Source: Arthrobacter antioxidans (GTDB taxonomy: Bacteria; Actinomycetota; Actinomycetes; Actinomycetales; Micrococcaceae). From it: a stretch of DNA of 64,000 bases. The stretch is from the NCBI RefSeq assembly GCF_023100725.1, contig NZ_CP095501.1, forward strand, positions 558,001 through 622,000, given 5' to 3'. The translations under genes were made by a program, and so were the position numbers. The notes under the pieces were generated by a model. The model made no database searches. It saw only the letters and a program-made list of their open reading frames with translations, and was not told the origin of the DNA. Position 1 is the first letter of the stretch, and each line of letters begins with the position of its first letter. Positions 61,985-64,000 of this stretch are shown piece after piece.

Positions 61985-62764
61985 ATGAACGACCCGGCGG
62001 ATCCCGCGTTCCGCCTCATCCAGCCGGCACGCAGGGGGAACGCGTTCGAGGAGACGGTCGAACGGCTCCTGCATGCCATCAAGCTGGGGGTCTTCCCCGC
62101 CGGGTCACGGCTTCCGCCCGAGCGGTACCTCGCCGAGCACCTGGGCGTCTCGCGTTCCACCCTGCGCGACGGGCTTGCCGACCTCCAGACCGCCGGCTAC
62201 CTCACCGTCCAGCGCGGCCGCTACGGGGGCGCCACCGTGAGTGCGTCGTTGCCGACCCGGGGCGCCGATCCTGCCGTCCTGCGCCGTGCCGAGGTGGAGG
62301 ACGTCCTCGCCTTCCGCGCCGTCGTCGAGCCCGGCGCTGCCCGCCTCGCCGCTGAGCTGGTGTGCACGGAGGAGTCGCGCCGTAGCCTCCTCGGAGCACT
62401 GCAGGCGGTGGCCGAAGCGGACGCGACCCGGTACCGCCCCCTCGATGCCCGGCTGCATCTTGCCATCGCCGAGGCGGCGGGGTCCCCGTCGCTGGCGCTC
62501 GCCGTGGCTCAGGCGCGGTCCCGCACCAACGACATGCTCGACCGCATCCCCTTCCTGGCCGCGAACATCAACCATTCGAACCGGCAGCACGCTGCCATCG
62601 TGAAGGCGGTGCTGGGTGGCAATCCGGAGCGCGCGCAGGCCGAGATGACCGCCCACCTCGAGGGCACAGCTGCCCTCCTGCGGGGGTTCCTCCTCGACGA
62701 GGCGCAGGACGAGGCGCAGGACGAGGCGCAGGACGAGGCGCAGGACGAGGCCGCGGGGGCGTAG
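61985..62764 (+). CDS. FadR-subfamily GntR regulator
   Basis: A 259-residue transcription factor. The winged helix has 'LPPERYLAEHLGVSRSTLRDGLADL' at about residues 43-67 and the FCD domain fills 95-240. The C-terminal tail is four copies of Asp-Glu-Ala-Gln, encoded by tandem 12-base units. The ATG at 61985 has GAGGTG five bases upstream (GTG 61979 is possible). By position and operator it most likely represses the divergent ethanolamine-type operon and itself. Confidence 0.9.
   Translation: MNDPADPAFRLIQPARRGNAFEETVERLLHAIKLGVFPAGSRLPPERYLAEHLGVSRSTLRDGLADLQTAGYLTVQRGRYGGATVSASLPTRGADPAVLRRAEVEDVLAFRAVVEPGAARLAAELVCTEESRRSLLGALQAVAEADATRYRPLDARLHLAIAEAAGSPSLALAVAQARSRTNDMLDRIPFLAANINHSNRQHAAIVKAVLGGNPERAQAEMTAHLEGTAALLRGFLLDEAQDEAQDEAQDEAQDEAAGA
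62696..62743 (+). repeat. Four tandem copies of GACGAGGCGCAG encoding (DEAQ)4
   Basis: Identical 12-base units at the 3' end of the regulator gene, followed by a partial copy GACGAGGCC. They give an acidic C-terminal tail and can vary in number without a frameshift. Confidence 0.9.
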
Positions 62765-62775
62765 CGCCATCGGCG

Positions 62776-62829
62776 CAGGCCCGGCAGGCCCGGCAGGCCG
62801 GGCAGGCTCGGCAGGCCCGGCAGGCGCCG
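62776..62829. repeat. Six near-identical 9-base repeats (CAGGCCCGG type)
   Basis: Units at 62776, 62785, 62794, 62803, 62812 and 62821 differ by at most three bases. They begin 11 bases after the regulator stop and are a second short tandem repeat next to the DEAQ repeat. No gene spans them convincingly. Confidence 0.8.
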
Positions 62830-62987
62830 TGGGTTCCGCCGTGGCGCCGCTCGCCGCAGCGTGAGGAGAACCACGTCCACCGGTGCACGGCACCGGGACG
62901 ATCGGGAAATAGATGTGTGCAGGCAACCGTTCCTTCAAGAGGTCCGCGACACACCCCGCCGTGGTTCCCGAATCGGAAGGTGCATCC

Positions 62988-63977
62988 ATGACTGTCCCCC
63001 TGTCCATCCTGGATCTCGCGCAGGTCGCCGAAGGCTCCACGCCGGCGGAGACCTTCGCCTCGAGCGTCTCGCTCGCCCAGCATGCCGAGCGGTGGGGATA
63101 CCGCCGGATCTGGTACGCGGAGCACCACAACATGGGCAGCATCGCGTCCTCGGCCACGAGCGTGCTCATCGCCCACGTCGCCGCGCACACCTCCACCATC
63201 CGTCTCGGCTCCGGCGGTGTTATGCTGCCCAACCACTCGCCGCTCACCATCGCCGAGCAGTTCGGCACCCTCGAGAGCCTGCACCCCGGCCGGATCGACC
63301 TCGGCCTCGGTCGTGCCCCCGGCAGCGACCAGGTGACGGCCCGCGCCCTGCGCCGCGATCCCATGGCCGCGGACAGCTTCCCCCAGGACGTCCAGGAACT
63401 GCAGGGCTACCTGAGCGGGGAGAGCCGTGTGCCTGGTGTGCAGGCGACCCCGGGCAAGGGCACCAATGTGCCGCTGTACATCCTCGGGTCCTCGCTGTTC
63501 GGTGCGCGGCTCGCTGCAGCCCTCGGCCTGCCCTTCGCCTTCGCGTCGCACTTCGCCCCCCAGGCGCTGCAGGACGCCGCCGCCATCTACCGCCGGGAGT
63601 TCACGCCGTCCGCGCAGTCCTCGGAGCCGCACTTCATCGCCGGCGTGAACGTCATCGCCGCGGACAGCGCGAACGACGCCCACCACGAGTTCCATGAGGG
63701 CATGCTGCGCCGTGTGAGCCTGCTCCTGGGGCGCGGGCAGACGTTCACGCGGGAGGAGTCCGAGGCCATCCTCGCGTCGCCGAGCGGTCAGCAGATGGCC
63801 GGGATGGCGAGGTACAGCGCGGTCGGCACGCCCGATGTCGTCCGTGACTACCTGGAGCAGTTCGCCGAGCGGTTCGGGGCCGACGAGCTCATCGTCGCGA
63901 CCCAGGCGGAGAGCACCGAGGCGTGGCTCCGCTCCTTCGAACTGCTGGCCGATGCGATGCTCCCGGTCGCCGCGTAA
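62988..63977 (+). CDS. LLM-class flavin-dependent oxidoreductase (luciferase-like)
   Basis: A 329-residue bacterial luciferase-fold monooxygenase of the MsnO8/YceB-like group. Family blocks include '[21 protein letters not shown]' (about residue 26-46, cited by its ends), '[15 protein letters not shown]' and '[15 protein letters not shown]'. It is expected to use FMNH2 from a partner reductase; the substrate is unknown. ATG 62988 has GGAAGG seven bases upstream. It is the last complete gene of the window. Confidence 0.9.
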   Translation: MTVPLSILDLAQVAEGSTPAETFASSVSLAQHAERWGYRRIWYAEHHNMGSIASSATSVLIAHVAAHTSTIRLGSGGVMLPNHSPLTIAEQFGTLESLHPGRIDLGLGRAPGSDQVTARALRRDPMAADSFPQDVQELQGYLSGESRVPGVQATPGKGTNVPLYILGSSLFGARLAAALGLPFAFASHFAPQALQDAAAIYRREFTPSAQSSEPHFIAGVNVIAADSANDAHHEFHEGMLRRVSLLLGRGQTFTREESEAILASPSGQQMAGMARYSAVGTPDVVRDYLEQFAERFGADELIVATQAESTEAWLRSFELLADAMLPVAA

Positions 63978-64000
63978 GGGTAGCCGATCAAAGAACTTTG

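Noticed and set aside
62776-62829. CRISPR-like or attachment-site repeats
   Set aside because: Contiguous 9-base units with no spacers and no integrase or mobile-element genes nearby.

Overview
The window is a chromosomal stretch of a high-GC Gram-positive bacterium, most likely an Actinomycetota of the Micrococcaceae (Arthrobacter-like). The reasons are the strong G/C third-position bias in every gene, frequent GTG starts, several genes that appear leaderless, an Rpf-LysM protein, an actinobacterial-type aconitase, and a PcrA-SucCD core neighbourhood. This is an inference from gene content; no marker gene such as rRNA is present. I see no phage, insertion sequence, CRISPR array or integron. 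The window is densely coding, and its transcription units are often closed by near-perfect GC-rich hairpins.

Layout. 1-6.2 kb: the end of fdhD, a polar amino acid (possibly cystine) ABC importer, an ABC exporter, a dTMP-kinase-like protein, a NUDIX hydrolase and tRNA-Arg(CCT). 6.2-16.6 kb: a membrane protein, an AGCS alanine/Na+ symporter behind a CRP/GlxR-like site, PcrA helicase, sucCD, a sugar-porter MFS protein, a zinc alcohol dehydrogenase and an SRPBCC protein. 16.7-22.2 kb: a serine protease with PDZ domain, a ferritin-like/VIT1 fusion for iron or manganese, and a fatty-acyl-CoA ligase coupled to an AI-2E family permease.

22.3-29.4 kb: a guanidino-compound module of SSS symporter, XRE-cupin regulator, APC-type permease, ureohydrolase (agmatinase/guanidinobutyrase family) and a ThDP-dependent decarboxylase-like enzyme. 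A shared GGGCAAC element suggests common control. 29.4-39.9 kb: small stress-type proteins (DUF2945, DUF3140, DUF1508), an srsABC-like phenolic-lipid operon (type III PKS, methyltransferase, flavin monooxygenase), SDRs, a lipoprotein, an Rpf-LysM protein with a long leader, and glutathione-independent formaldehyde dehydrogenase.

40.0-48.1 kb: aconitase with two promoter palindromes, then a GntR regulator and a nucleoside hydrolase next to a complete ECF transporter (S, T and dual ATPase). The second ATPase half has a degenerate signature motif. 48.1-55.7 kb: alpha/beta hydrolase, SWIM-SNF2 helicase, CPA1-type antiporter, and a BenE symporter divergent from its probable XRE-cupin regulator.

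55.7-62.8 kb is the most coherent pathway: ethanolamine-type permease, GlnA-like gamma-glutamyl ligase, PuuD-like hydrolase, aldehyde dehydrogenase and SDR in one operon, divergent from a FadR-type regulator with a perfect 11-bp-arm operator between them. The presence of an SDR and the absence of a PuuB-type amine oxidase point to gamma-glutamylated ethanolamine, rather than putrescine, as the substrate. The window ends with a luciferase-like flavin oxidoreductase.
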